DNA of 64,000 nucleotides, from the NCBI GenBank assembly GCA_964511625.1, contig CAZEJG010000016.1, positions 14,589 through 78,588 of the forward strand. The letters are read 5' to 3'. The translations under genes and the position numbers were made by a program. The DNA comes from Pseudohoeflea sp964511625 (lineage in GTDB: Bacteria > Pseudomonadota > Alphaproteobacteria > Rhizobiales > Rhizobiaceae). Positions 18,033 through 26,708 of the stretch are shown here, one piece after another; the first letter of the stretch is position 1; the number at the start of each line of letters is the position of its first letter. Below the pieces are notes generated by a model that had not been told where the DNA came from, searched no databases, and worked only from the letters and a program-made list of their open reading frames with translations.

Positions 18033-18642
18033 ACTGTTTCATCTTGTCGAGCTTGAACTGCAGCATCCGCGTCATTCGGCGCTCGAAGCTCAGCGACTCG
18101 ACCTTGTCGAACTGCTGCTGCGCCTTGTCGTGCTGCTTGAGAATCTTGTCCGATTCGGCATTGGCCGCAGCTTCCATCTGTTTGCAGTCACGGCGTGGAT
18201 AGAGATCCTCCAGCGCCTTTTCGAGCTTGCGGGCATATTGACGGGCAATCTCGGCGTGGCGCTCCTCGTGCCGCTTGATGTCGCGCTCCAGCGTATCCCA
18301 GATTAGAACCACGTCGCGCTCGGCGCGCTTGCGGTTGGTCCAGCGCGGCAGGATGAGTTTGGTGTCCAGCTTGATGCGGGCGTTCTTGACCTTGCAGCGG
18401 CCGTTCGACAGCTGCTGATAGCTGATCGTGCCGCTGAACTTCATCCGGGTGGCGCCGGGATGGCGCATGTCGCTGTCGGTGGCCGTGGGACCTCGGCGGG
18501 CGAGTTCGCGGTCGAGGTCGTCGGCGGTGCGGCCGCCGATGTTGAAATACTCGTAGGACTTCGAGATGATCGTCTCCGACCGACTGACGGAGGTCAGCGA
18601 GACGGCGAAAACGAGTGCGGCTGCCAACGACGCTATGCGCAT
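18031..18642 (-). CDS. DUF922 exported putative zinc protease
   Basis: The 203-residue protein opens with a signal peptide (MRIASLAAALVFAVSLTSVSRSE); this start at 18642 was chosen over an upstream ATG because it gives the export signal directly. The middle part contains the H-E-E-R-H sequence, an HExxH zinc-protease motif typical of DUF922 proteins, followed by a Lys/Glu-rich helix. It would act in the periplasm. Substrate is unknown and activity is inferred only from the motif. It converges with the ferredoxin reductase gene. Confidence 0.78.
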   Translation of the reverse strand: MRIASLAAALVFAVSLTSVSRSETIISKSYEYFNIGGRTADDLDRELARRGPTATDSDMRHPGATRMKFSGTISYQQLSNGRCKVKNARIKLDTKLILPRWTNRKRAERDVVLIWDTLERDIKRHEERHAEIARQYARKLEKALEDLYPRRDCKQMEAAANAESDKILKQHDKAQQQFDKVESLSFERRMTRMLQFKLDKMKQ

Positions 18643-18758
18643 TCCGGTTCCTTCTGTCGAACAATCAAACCTTGCGCCATGGCGGCTGGTGATGCAACAG
18701 GAAGCCGACCGATCCCAGCCCATCCAGGTGACATCTTTTGTTGATCGCATCTCCCGAC

Positions 18759-19616
18759 ATGTTTCACCCGCGCCGCATCCCGGTGGCCCGCGGGCGCGTG
18801 CTCGAAACGGGGCCGCGGTCGGTGATCATGGCGATCCTCAACGTCACACCAGATTCGTTTTCCGACGGCGGCCTGCATCTCGATGCGTCCAAAGCGGTGG
18901 ACCGCGCGAACGAGATGGTCGAGGAGGGGGCCGGTATCATCGATATCGGCGGGGAATCGACCCGGCCGGGCGCCGACCCGGTTTCGGCGGCCGAGGAACA
19001 GGATCGCATCCTGCCGGTCTTCGAGGCGCTGGCCGCTGCGTTCGGTGACCGGGGGCCGCTTCTCTCGGTCGACACCTATCGGGCCGAGACCGCGCGCTTG
19101 GCGCTGTCTGCCGGCGCCCACATCGTCAACGACGTCTGGGGGCTTCGCCGCGAGCCGGAGATCGCCGATGTCGCCGCTGCGGCCGGCGCCGGTGTCGTGG
19201 TCATGCATACCGGCCGCGAGCGTGAAAAGCTCGCCGATCCCATCGCTGACCAGTTCGCCTGGTTCGAACCGTCGCTCGAAATCTCGAAAGCCGCAGGGAT
19301 CGCCCGGGAAAGCCTTCTTCTCGATCCGGGATTCGGTTTTGCCAAGGATACGTCGGAAAACGTCGCGCTGATGGCGCGGATGGCCGAGCTTGGCGTCCTT
19401 GGCCTGCCTATCGTCGCCGGAACGTCACGAAAGCGGTTCATAGGAGCGTTGACCGGTCGGGAGGTCGCCGCCGAGCGCGATGCCGGAACAGCGGCGACGT
19501 CTGTCGTCCTGCGTCTCGCGGGAGCGACCGTCTTCCGCGTCCACGACGTGCCGACGAACCGGGATGCGTTGGCGATCGCCGATGCCGTCATCGCCGAGAT
19601 CATGCAGGGGAACTGA
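18759..19616 (+). CDS. folP: Dihydropteroate synthase
   Basis: This enzyme joins p-aminobenzoate to dihydropterin pyrophosphate in folate synthesis. Family signatures are clear: ILNVTPDSFSDGG near the N-terminus, DIGGESTRPGA for substrate binding, and the C-terminal GTSRKRFIG pterin/phosphate loop. The length of 285 residues is normal. ATG at 18759 (MFHPRR) is preferred to a TTG seven codons upstream. It is the first of three consecutive folate genes, with folB four bases downstream. Confidence 0.96.
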   Translation: MFHPRRIPVARGRVLETGPRSVIMAILNVTPDSFSDGGLHLDASKAVDRANEMVEEGAGIIDIGGESTRPGADPVSAAEEQDRILPVFEALAAAFGDRGPLLSVDTYRAETARLALSAGAHIVNDVWGLRREPEIADVAAAAGAGVVVMHTGREREKLADPIADQFAWFEPSLEISKAAGIARESLLLDPGFGFAKDTSENVALMARMAELGVLGLPIVAGTSRKRFIGALTGREVAAERDAGTAATSVVLRLAGATVFRVHDVPTNRDALAIADAVIAEIMQGN

Positions 19617-19620
19617 CCAG

Positions 19621-19989
19621 ATGGGCGAAGTCTACACGATCAGGATGGTCAACTGCGCCTTCTTCGCGCGGCACGGGCTTTTCGACGCCGAGGAACAACT
19701 CGGCCAGCGCTTTTTCGTCGACGCCAGGCTCACCGTACGCGCCTCCGGTCCGCTTGATGACGACGAGATGGAGAACACCGTCGACTACGGGCGCGCCTTT
19801 GCAAGGATCGAATCCATCATCACCGGCAGACGCAGGTTTCTCATCGAGGCGCTGGCGCGCGATATCGGCCGCCAGTTGATCGCGGATTTTCCTCAGATCG
19901 AGGAAGCCGAGATCACCGTGCGCAAGCCAAACGCACCTGTTCCGGGCATTCTCGACCATGTCGAGGTCACGGTCGTCAGTCGTGACTAG
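19621..19989 (+). CDS. folB: Dihydroneopterin aldolase
   Basis: A 122-residue FolB protein that cleaves dihydroneopterin to hydroxymethyl-dihydropterin. The family pattern is visible: ARHGLFDAEEQLGQRF at the N-terminus, a conserved TVDYGRAF segment, and the C-terminal KPNAPVPG loop. It lies between folP (4-base gap) and folK (8-base overlap), so the three genes are translated as a unit and supply consecutive steps of folate synthesis. Confidence 0.95.
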   Translation: MGEVYTIRMVNCAFFARHGLFDAEEQLGQRFFVDARLTVRASGPLDDDEMENTVDYGRAFARIESIITGRRRFLIEALARDIGRQLIADFPQIEEAEITVRKPNAPVPGILDHVEVTVVSRD

Positions 19990-20521
19990 AGGCGAGCGTA
20001 CGATCGCCGCCATCGGGCTCGGAGGGAATATCGGCGAGCCGACCGTGACGATGGCGAAAGCCTTGTCGCTGCTTGACGCGCGAAGCGATGTCGACGTTCT
20101 GGCGGTGTCGGCGCTCTACCGCACTCCGCCCTGGGGAAAGACCGATCAAGCCTGGTTCTTCAATGCCTGCGCGCTTTTGGGCACCACCCTGTCACCGGAA
20201 GAGTTGCTCGCCGTCTGTCTCGATGTGGAAACGCAGCTCGGCCGGGTTCGCGAAGATCGCTGGGGACCGCGCACCATCGATCTCGACGTGCTTCTGCATG
20301 GCGATTTCCACTCCGACACGGCGGCCCTGACCGTGCCGCATCCGCGGATGACGGAGCGGGCCTTCGTCATGGTGCCGCTGGCCGACATCGCGCCGGACGC
20401 GATCATCAACCTGCAGAGCGTGGAGGCCTGGGCGAGCCAGGCCGGGGATGTGGGTATCGAACAGCTGAGCGCCGACGGGCGCTGGTGGCGGGACGTGCTG
20501 GCGGAGAGCGGTGCAGCCTGA
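19982..20521 (+). CDS. folK: 2-Amino-4-hydroxy-6-hydroxymethyldihydropteridine pyrophosphokinase
   Basis: FolK transfers pyrophosphate from ATP to the pterin made by FolB. The motifs GLGGNIG, SALYRTPPWG, DQAWFFNA, RWGPRTIDLDVL and the PHPRM-ERAF segment are all present in order. The GTG at 19982 overlaps the folB stop by 8 bases and gives 179 residues, the usual size; this overlap is a typical sign of translational coupling. No gene follows on this strand. Confidence 0.95.
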   Translation: MTRGERTIAAIGLGGNIGEPTVTMAKALSLLDARSDVDVLAVSALYRTPPWGKTDQAWFFNACALLGTTLSPEELLAVCLDVETQLGRVREDRWGPRTIDLDVLLHGDFHSDTAALTVPHPRMTERAFVMVPLADIAPDAIINLQSVEAWASQAGDVGIEQLSADGRWWRDVLAESGAA

Positions 20522-20530
20522 GGGCCGGTT

Positions 20531-21067
20531 CTAGCGAACCGAGCCGGTGGCGATGCGATCGAGATCTCGCTTGAGTGTCATGCCGATCACCGGAACCATC
20601 GTTTCTCCGACCTTTACGGAAATCGTGATGTTCATCGTCTCGGGGCTCGTCAGGCGGGCGACCATGGCGCCGTCGAGAGCCTTGCGATTGATGCCGACGA
20701 CGACGTTGTCGGGGCCGACGCGACCCGAGACCACGTCGAGGCCTTCGCCTTTCGAGCCGTCGAGGAACTTGCCGGTATAGGTCTTGCCCTTGCGCGAGAT
20801 GGTTGCCGACATCTTCTGCGAGAAGACACCGACGCGGCAATTGCCGTCGAGCGTGATGCCCTCGTTCTTGGCCGCGAGCGAATCGCCGGCCAGATTGCAG
20901 GTAAATTTGGTGCCCTTGTATTTGCCGGCGACGATTTCACCGGGACCCTGCCACTGGCCTTCGATGGAATCGAAGAACTGGCGGTCGCTGGCCTCGACTG
21001 GCGCGATGGCGGTCGCGGCGGACAGCGCGAGGGCGGCAAGTGGCACGAACGAGAAACGGGCAGACAT
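20531..21067 (-). CDS. Exported protein of unknown function
   Basis: A 178-residue protein with a clear signal peptide (residues 1-26, cleavage near VEASD). The mature part is rich in beta-strand pattern: FFDSIEGQWQGPGEIVAGKYKG, two cysteines about 25 residues apart that could form a disulfide, and alternating Gly/Thr strands, suggesting a small beta-barrel. I recognise no catalytic motif. Rhizobiales genomes carry similar short exported proteins of unknown role. It faces the end of folK and has its own start with no obvious operon partner. Confidence 0.65.
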   Translation of the reverse strand: MSARFSFVPLAALALSAATAIAPVEASDRQFFDSIEGQWQGPGEIVAGKYKGTKFTCNLAGDSLAAKNEGITLDGNCRVGVFSQKMSATISRKGKTYTGKFLDGSKGEGLDVVSGRVGPDNVVVGINRKALDGAMVARLTSPETMNITISVKVGETMVPVIGMTLKRDLDRIATGSVR

Positions 21068-21161
21068 GAGCACACCTGAGTGACTGGAAACTGCCGGCGA
21101 TCATGATGCGCGGATGGTTAATGGCTGGTTACGAGATGTCGCCGTTCCACCGATGGTGGCG

Positions 21162-22238
21162 CTAGGATCTTGTTTCGTCTTCGGATTTTTTTGCCATCAG
21201 GCTGGTAAGGTCGGTGAAGAACTCGCTGACGCGCGGCCGCTTGAGCTCGGCGAACGGCATCGGACGGCAGAGGTCCATGGCCGATATCCCGATGCGTGCG
21301 GTCATCAGTCCGTTGATCACGCCTTCGCCGAGGCGGCTGGAGATGCGCGCGGCGATACCGTGACCGACGGCCTGCTGGATGATGCTGTCGCCGGCGGCGA
21401 CAGTACCTGTCACCGCCAGATGCGCGATCACATCCCGGAACAGCCGCATCATGCCGAATCCTCCCGGCCGACCGCCGTAGAGAATGGCGATCGCGCGGAC
21501 GAGCCGAATGGCTTCCCATCCGACATAGAGCATGTCGACGCTGGCGCGGGGACTGACGGCCGTGACGAGGGAGACGCGACGGGCGGCGTTGATGACCAGT
21601 GCACGCGCTTCGCGGTCGAGTGTGGACAAGAGTTCGCGCTCGGCGAAGGCGACCAGTTGGGGGCCGTCGACGATCTCGTCCTTGAGCGAGTCGAGCGCCT
21701 TGCGGCCGCGGGCCGTCTGCGGTCGATTGCCGAGGAAGCGGGTGACGTTGGAAACCAGATGCCGGGCTTCGCTTGCCGTGGGAGCGGGCTCGATCTTGTC
21801 GATCTCCGCGCGCAGATCGGCCACTTTCTCCAGCCGCTGCAACCCGCGCAATTCCCGCCAGGCAATGGCGATCAGCGAAAGGGCCGCGATCACGGTGAAG
21901 CCGAGCGCCACCCAGCCGAGCCAGGGTAGACGGTCGAACAGCGCCCGGATCAGCGAATCGAGCCAGTAGCCGAGTGCCAGCGAGATCAGCACCGACAAGC
22001 TGCCCAAGAGCAGCTTGCCGGCGGTAATGCCGCGATGACGGCGCGGGGCGGCGGGCGGCAGCTCCAGTGTTTCCTTCAGGAACGGATCGTCCTCGGGAGC
22101 GGTGAGGGCAACGGCGCCCTTGACGATGCGCGGATGACGGACGGCTTCGGGTTCGGCGAAGGCGGGCTCATCTATCTCCGGCGCATCGAGCGAAACGGCG
22201 CGGGGCTTGCGGTAGGTCTTCTTGTCAGGATCGGTCAT
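21162..22238 (-). CDS. YcjF/TIGR01620 family membrane protein (DUF697)
   Basis: The 358-residue protein has a polar N-terminal third, two membrane helices (near LLLGSLSVLISLALGYWL and WVALGFTVIAALSLIAIAW) and a C-terminal DUF697 region with the VAILYGGRPGGFGMMRL segment. It is always paired with YcjX-like GTPases; in E. coli the pair belongs to the phage-shock envelope stress set. Its start ATG overlaps the ycjX stop (ATGA), so translation is coupled. Function is inferred from the pairing only. Confidence 0.88.
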   Translation of the reverse strand: MTDPDKKTYRKPRAVSLDAPEIDEPAFAEPEAVRHPRIVKGAVALTAPEDDPFLKETLELPPAAPRRHRGITAGKLLLGSLSVLISLALGYWLDSLIRALFDRLPWLGWVALGFTVIAALSLIAIAWRELRGLQRLEKVADLRAEIDKIEPAPTASEARHLVSNVTRFLGNRPQTARGRKALDSLKDEIVDGPQLVAFAERELLSTLDREARALVINAARRVSLVTAVSPRASVDMLYVGWEAIRLVRAIAILYGGRPGGFGMMRLFRDVIAHLAVTGTVAAGDSIIQQAVGHGIAARISSRLGEGVINGLMTARIGISAMDLCRPMPFAELKRPRVSEFFTDLTSLMAKKSEDETRS

Positions 22239-23707
22239 TCCAGCCGGTCTCCCAGGAGATAATCGAGCGCCCGGTCGAGGCGGATATGAGGCAGTGACAG
22301 TTTCACCCCGCGCTCGTCCGTTTCGATCCGTGGGGGGCGGAAGCGGACGATGTTGATGGGCGGAATGGTGGGCTGAGACCCTGATTCAAGCTGTTGGAAA
22401 AATGAGTCCGGATTCTTCGGCAAGTCCCCGGGAAATATGGCGGTTTTGGTTTCGCCATCGAAGGTGTGGCCATCTATTTCCTCGCCCTTGATCGGTGTGC
22501 CGACAATCAGTGGCAGGGCGTCTCCGTCGCTTGCGTCGCTCGCTTCCCGGGTCGCGCGGACAGCTGCCATGGCTATCACCTCGAACTCGGCACCGGACGC
22601 GCCGATGCGGGATGCGGCGCGTTCGACAAGGCGGCCGACGAGCGCTTCCAGACGGTCATGGCTTTCGTGGTGGAGATGGTCGGCTTTGGTGGCCGCGACG
22701 AGCACCTTGTCGATACGGTGGGTGAATAGCCGCGAGACAAGGTTGTTGCGACCGGGGCGGAAACAATCGAGCACCTCCGAAAGCGCCCGTTCAAGATCGA
22801 TCACCGCCTCGCGTCCGGCATTCATCGCCTGCATGGCGTCGATCAGCACGATCTGGCGGTCGAGGCGGGCGACATGCTCACGGAAGAAGGGTTTGACGAC
22901 GACGGATTTGTAGCTCTCGAAACGCCGTTCCATCATCGCCTGAAGGCTGCCCTGCGGCGCGCGTCCCTCCGGCAGGTCGGGGAGCGGCGCGAAGGTGAGC
23001 GCAGGCGAGCCGTCCAGATCGCCCGGCATCAGGAAGCGGCCGGGTGGCAGGGTGGAGAGGGCGCGGCTGTCGGCCTTGCAGGCGGCGAGATATTCCGTGA
23101 AGGCGGCGGCCAGTTCGCGCGCGGTCTCCTCGCTCGCCTCGCCATGGGGCGAAATCGCCGCGGCGCGCTCCAGCCATTCTTCCGCGAGGTCGGACCGGGC
23201 AGGGGAGCGTGCAAGGTCCACCGCGTTGCGGGAAAAGGCGCGGTAATCCTGGCCGAGCAACGGCAGGTCGAGCAGCCACTCGCCCGGATAGTCGACGATG
23301 TCGAGATTGAGCTTGCCGGCGGAGAACATCCGGCCCCAGCCGCTCGCCGATTCATATTCGATGACGAGGCGCAGTTCGGAAATCGCGCGGGTGGAATCGG
23401 GCCAGAGCCGGTCGGTGACGAGCCGGGCAATGTGATCCTCGTACTGGAATCGCGGCACGCTGTCGTCGGGCTGGGGCTGGAGATAGGCTTTCGAGATCCG
23501 GCCCGACCAGGCCGCCTCGAACATCGGGAGCCGACCGCCGTGGAGAAGGTTGTGAACAAGCGAGGTGATGAAGATGGTCTTGCCTGCGCGCGACAGGCCC
23601 GTCACGCCCAGCCGGACGGAGGGATTGAACAGGCTGCCGGCACGTTCGCCGATCGTTTCGAGCGCAATCAGCGCCTCGTCTGTCAGGCTCGAAATGGATG
23701 GCGGCAC
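22235..23707 (-). CDS. YcjX-family (DUF463) GTP-binding stress protein
   Basis: A 490-residue nucleotide-binding protein with a P-loop GLSRAGKT at residues 37-44, a DYPGEWL switch segment and TKADH as the base-specificity motif of GTPases. The family is called YcjX or DUF463. The downstream ycjF gene overlaps by four bases. In enterobacteria the homologous pair is induced by membrane stress; in Rhizobiales the role is not established. No PspA or PspF homologue is visible in the window. Confidence 0.9.
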   Translation of the reverse strand: MPPSISSLTDEALIALETIGERAGSLFNPSVRLGVTGLSRAGKTIFITSLVHNLLHGGRLPMFEAAWSGRISKAYLQPQPDDSVPRFQYEDHIARLVTDRLWPDSTRAISELRLVIEYESASGWGRMFSAGKLNLDIVDYPGEWLLDLPLLGQDYRAFSRNAVDLARSPARSDLAEEWLERAAAISPHGEASEETARELAAAFTEYLAACKADSRALSTLPPGRFLMPGDLDGSPALTFAPLPDLPEGRAPQGSLQAMMERRFESYKSVVVKPFFREHVARLDRQIVLIDAMQAMNAGREAVIDLERALSEVLDCFRPGRNNLVSRLFTHRIDKVLVAATKADHLHHESHDRLEALVGRLVERAASRIGASGAEFEVIAMAAVRATREASDASDGDALPLIVGTPIKGEEIDGHTFDGETKTAIFPGDLPKNPDSFFQQLESGSQPTIPPINIVRFRPPRIETDERGVKLSLPHIRLDRALDYLLGDRLE

Positions 23708-23806
23708 GCTGTAACAATCTCCCGGATAGCCTCTTGCGCACCAGATATAGGCATCTGGTCCGTGAATGTGAATTGCGCGCCGGCCCTTCCTGTGAGGATC
23801 GACGTT

Positions 23807-24334
23807 TCAGGCGTCGACGGGAGACAGGAAGCCGACGAGGCGAGCGCCACGGTTCGTAGGCTCGCCAAGAAACATGTCCAGGACGAGAAGTCCTGCCGTC
23901 GGAAAGTCGGTCGCCAGCACCTCGTCGAGACTGGTCTCCGAGTGTTCCAGCAAGGAGTGGGCAGTTTCCTCGGTCATCGGATTGTGGCCGACGATCATCA
24001 GCGAAGCGGTGCCTTCATCCGCATGCTCCTCGATAAGGGCGAGATAATCGTCTGACGAGCCCGAATAGAGCGGCTGATGATGCCGGACCGGCGTGTTTTC
24101 CGGCATCGCGGAGCGGAGGATGTCGAGCGTCTCGACACAGCGCGTGGCGGGAGAGCAGACGACGGTCTCCGGCGCATAGCCGTTCACAGTCATCATCTCG
24201 GCGAGGCGCACGGCTTCATCCCTGCCGCGCTGATCGAGCTTGCGGTCGAAATCGCGCAACCCCGGTTGCGGCCAGGCGGCACTTGCGTGACGGACCAGGT
24301 AGATGCGCAAGGATTGAGCTTTGCTGTCGGACAT
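23807..24334 (-). CDS. SixA-like histidine phosphatase
   Basis: This 175-residue protein of the histidine phosphatase superfamily has the catalytic L-V-R-H motif near residue 15 and the second histidine in VGHNPMTEE, with a CSPATRCVET segment between. Its small size and these motifs are those of SixA, which removes phosphate from phosphohistidine in phosphorelay or PTS proteins. The ycjX gene starts 99 bases downstream in the same direction. A target could be the Hpt or CckA relay, but nothing local proves that. Confidence 0.85.
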   Translation of the reverse strand: MSDSKAQSLRIYLVRHASAAWPQPGLRDFDRKLDQRGRDEAVRLAEMMTVNGYAPETVVCSPATRCVETLDILRSAMPENTPVRHHQPLYSGSSDDYLALIEEHADEGTASLMIVGHNPMTEETAHSLLEHSETSLDEVLATDFPTAGLLVLDMFLGEPTNRGARLVGFLSPVDA

Positions 24335-24543
24335 TTTCGAATTCTAGGCACCCCCGCGGCAAGAGCAATCACAATTCGCAAGCTGCGGTGAATTGCCCAA
24401 GAGTGAGGCACAAGCTGATTGTTGGTTGCGCAAAGTGCTCATTGTTCAGCTACTTCTGAAATTCTGGCGATAACCATGTTTCTTCAATGTATTAGCGTCG
24501 CACGCAAAACGCGTTAAATATTCGTGACAGGCCGTATTTGGGC

Positions 24544-24572
24544 TTGTTTAGCGTCCTTGGTGTGGCTATACA
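24544..24572 (+). promoter_or_regulatory. Sigma70-type promoter for dksA
   Basis: TTGTTT (24544-24549) and TATACA (24567-24572) are separated by 17 bases and lie 33 bases upstream of the dksA start, with a G-rich ribosome site (TTGGGGGAA) between. Confidence 0.6.
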
Positions 24573-24604
24573 CCCACCGCATTGTCCGTATTGGGGGAAT
24601 CGCT

Positions 24605-25024
<420 letters not shown>

Positions 25025-25030
25025 GTGAGG

Positions 25031-25056
25031 AGCCGGCCGAAAGGTCGGCTGAGTTT
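25031..25056 (+). terminator. Terminator after dksA
   Basis: Arms AGCCGGCC and GGTCGGCT (one G-T pair) around a GAAA tetraloop, followed by GAGTTTTAT, beginning 6 bases after the dksA stop. Confidence 0.7.
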
Positions 25057-25223
25057 TATGAGGCGGTCACAGGCCGCTTGTAAAGGAGCCGAGGCGCCGC
25101 ACAGCTGCATTCCGGTTCCTGAGTGTCGTGCGTTATCCATGCGGACCGGTCCCTTATCTTTGATGGGAGCGGTCAGATGGAGTTCGGGCGAGCATTCTGA
25201 CGTCGCGCTCAGCCCTGCCTTGT

Positions 25224-26402
25224 TCACCCGCGACGGGTGAGGTCTCCGAGAAGCTTGTCCATCTCGTCCTCGAGCGTGTCGTCGTCACGCGGTCCGGCGG
25301 CGCGGGAGGTCGTGCCGCCAGTCGCACTGACGCCGGACAGGTCGCCTTCTCTCGAAATGGTCGTCGTATTGGTGCGTGTGTCGGCCACGCCGATGACCGC
25401 GATGTCCCGTTCAGGTACCAGGTCGTCGTCCATGGTCATGTCGCCGGAGAGTTCAGCCTCCAGAATGGATTCGAAGTCCGACACCGGATCGGTTCTGGCC
25501 GGTTCCTGGCGCGGCGCCTGCCGGACCTGCGTGGCCGGAAAGGGGGCCACCGTCCGGGCCGTCGCGACCAGCGGGGCCGATTGTCGCGGGGTGTTGGAGG
25601 CAGCCTGCTCAGCAATTGGCTCGAACTCGTAATAGGCTGCCTGTGGCCCCTCGGCGGAGGAAGCCGGTTCGGGTTCCACGCTACTCAGGACCCTGTCGCG
25701 GGCCGCATCCAGGGCATCGAGAGCGTCTTCTGGTTCCGGCTTGCGCGTGACGGAGGCTGAGGCAACCGCTGCGGCGGGCCGCACGGTGCGGGCGCCGGGA
25801 TCCCGCGCGCTCGACGGCTCGACCGCCGCCGAGTGAATGTTCACGGGGCGAGCGGTCACAGGCTGGCTTGCGGCCGGCGTCGGGACCGGCTCCGCAGGCC
25901 TTGCTGGCGCGGGCGCGGGAGCAGGTTTGGCGGCGACCTTTTCGAAAGCCGTCTCGGTTTCCCGCATCGGCCTGACATTCGCGGAAGCTGCGGCGGGAGT
26001 TGCGGCTTCGCGGACCGGCGCCGCTTCACGAGGCGGGTTCTCCGACCGGGCGGCATGCGGCATCGACGGCGCGGCGGATGGCTGCGGGTGAAGGCTGTCG
26101 GCGATCTCGAAGGCGTCCGCGGCGATGCCGCTTTCGATGACCACGTCGGTCGGACCGCCGATCAGAATGAGATGCTCCACCGAATCGCGGCGCACGAGCA
26201 CAAGCCTGCGACGGGTATCGACCGGTGCCGCATCGAGAACGGCGAGACGTGGCTGGCGGTTCTTGCCGCCACGGATGAAGGTGGAGTTCGATCGCCCGCG
26301 GATGAACCACATCACGGCGAACAGGGCGAGAAGCCCCAGTCCGACGACTGCGAACGCGACAATGAAATGGCCCGTCTGGCCACTGCCCAGATCTTCCAAC
26401 AC
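25224..26402 (-). CDS. FliO-like membrane protein with long Pro/Ala-rich tail
   Basis: The start is a GTG at 26402, supported by a perfect AGGAGG ribosome site 8-13 bases upstream; a longer frame reaching 26573 has no such site. The 392-residue product has one membrane helix (about residues 14-35), then a short FliO-like cytoplasmic domain with RLVLVRRDSVEHLILIGGPTDVVIE. A low-complexity Pro/Ala/Glu-rich region of more than 200 residues follows. FliO helps assemble the flagellar export gate, but no other flagellar gene is here. The gene is divergent from cckA. Confidence 0.75.
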   Translation of the reverse strand: MLEDLGSGQTGHFIVAFAVVGLGLLALFAVMWFIRGRSNSTFIRGGKNRQPRLAVLDAAPVDTRRRLVLVRRDSVEHLILIGGPTDVVIESGIAADAFEIADSLHPQPSAAPSMPHAARSENPPREAAPVREAATPAAASANVRPMRETETAFEKVAAKPAPAPAPARPAEPVPTPAASQPVTARPVNIHSAAVEPSSARDPGARTVRPAAAVASASVTRKPEPEDALDALDAARDRVLSSVEPEPASSAEGPQAAYYEFEPIAEQAASNTPRQSAPLVATARTVAPFPATQVRQAPRQEPARTDPVSDFESILEAELSGDMTMDDDLVPERDIAVIGVADTRTNTTTISREGDLSGVSATGGTTSRAAGPRDDDTLEDEMDKLLGDLTRRG

Positions 26403-26451
26403 CGTGAATCCTCCTGAATGCCCCTCGGCGGCCCGTGGTGTTCTTGTTGTT

Positions 26452-26481
26452 CCGGCCCCGCCGAAAAACGAGCGGGGCCGG
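26452..26481. repeat. Perfect inverted repeat in the fliO-like/cckA intergenic region
   Basis: Ten-base arms CCGGCCCCGC and GCGGGGCCGG (26452-26461, 26472-26481) around a 10-base A-rich spacer. Neither side has a T-tract. The 306-base region (26403-26708) contains no gene and must hold both divergent promoters. Confidence 0.8.
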
Positions 26482-26708
26482 ATATGCGATTCATATGAAG
26501 GGCAATTGTGCGGCGAGACAAGCCGTCCGTTACCCTTTTCACTTCTGTTGCGTTTCGCATACACCCGCCGCAAGGCAGGATTGAGGCGTCAAACAGGGCT
26601 TTTCGGGCGTGCTGTCCACATCTTGCCGGGGCTGCGGCGATTGCCCTTTCACCGGCGAAGCGAATAAGGTGCACCTCCGAACAGCGAATGCACAGGGCGA
26701 TAGACTAT

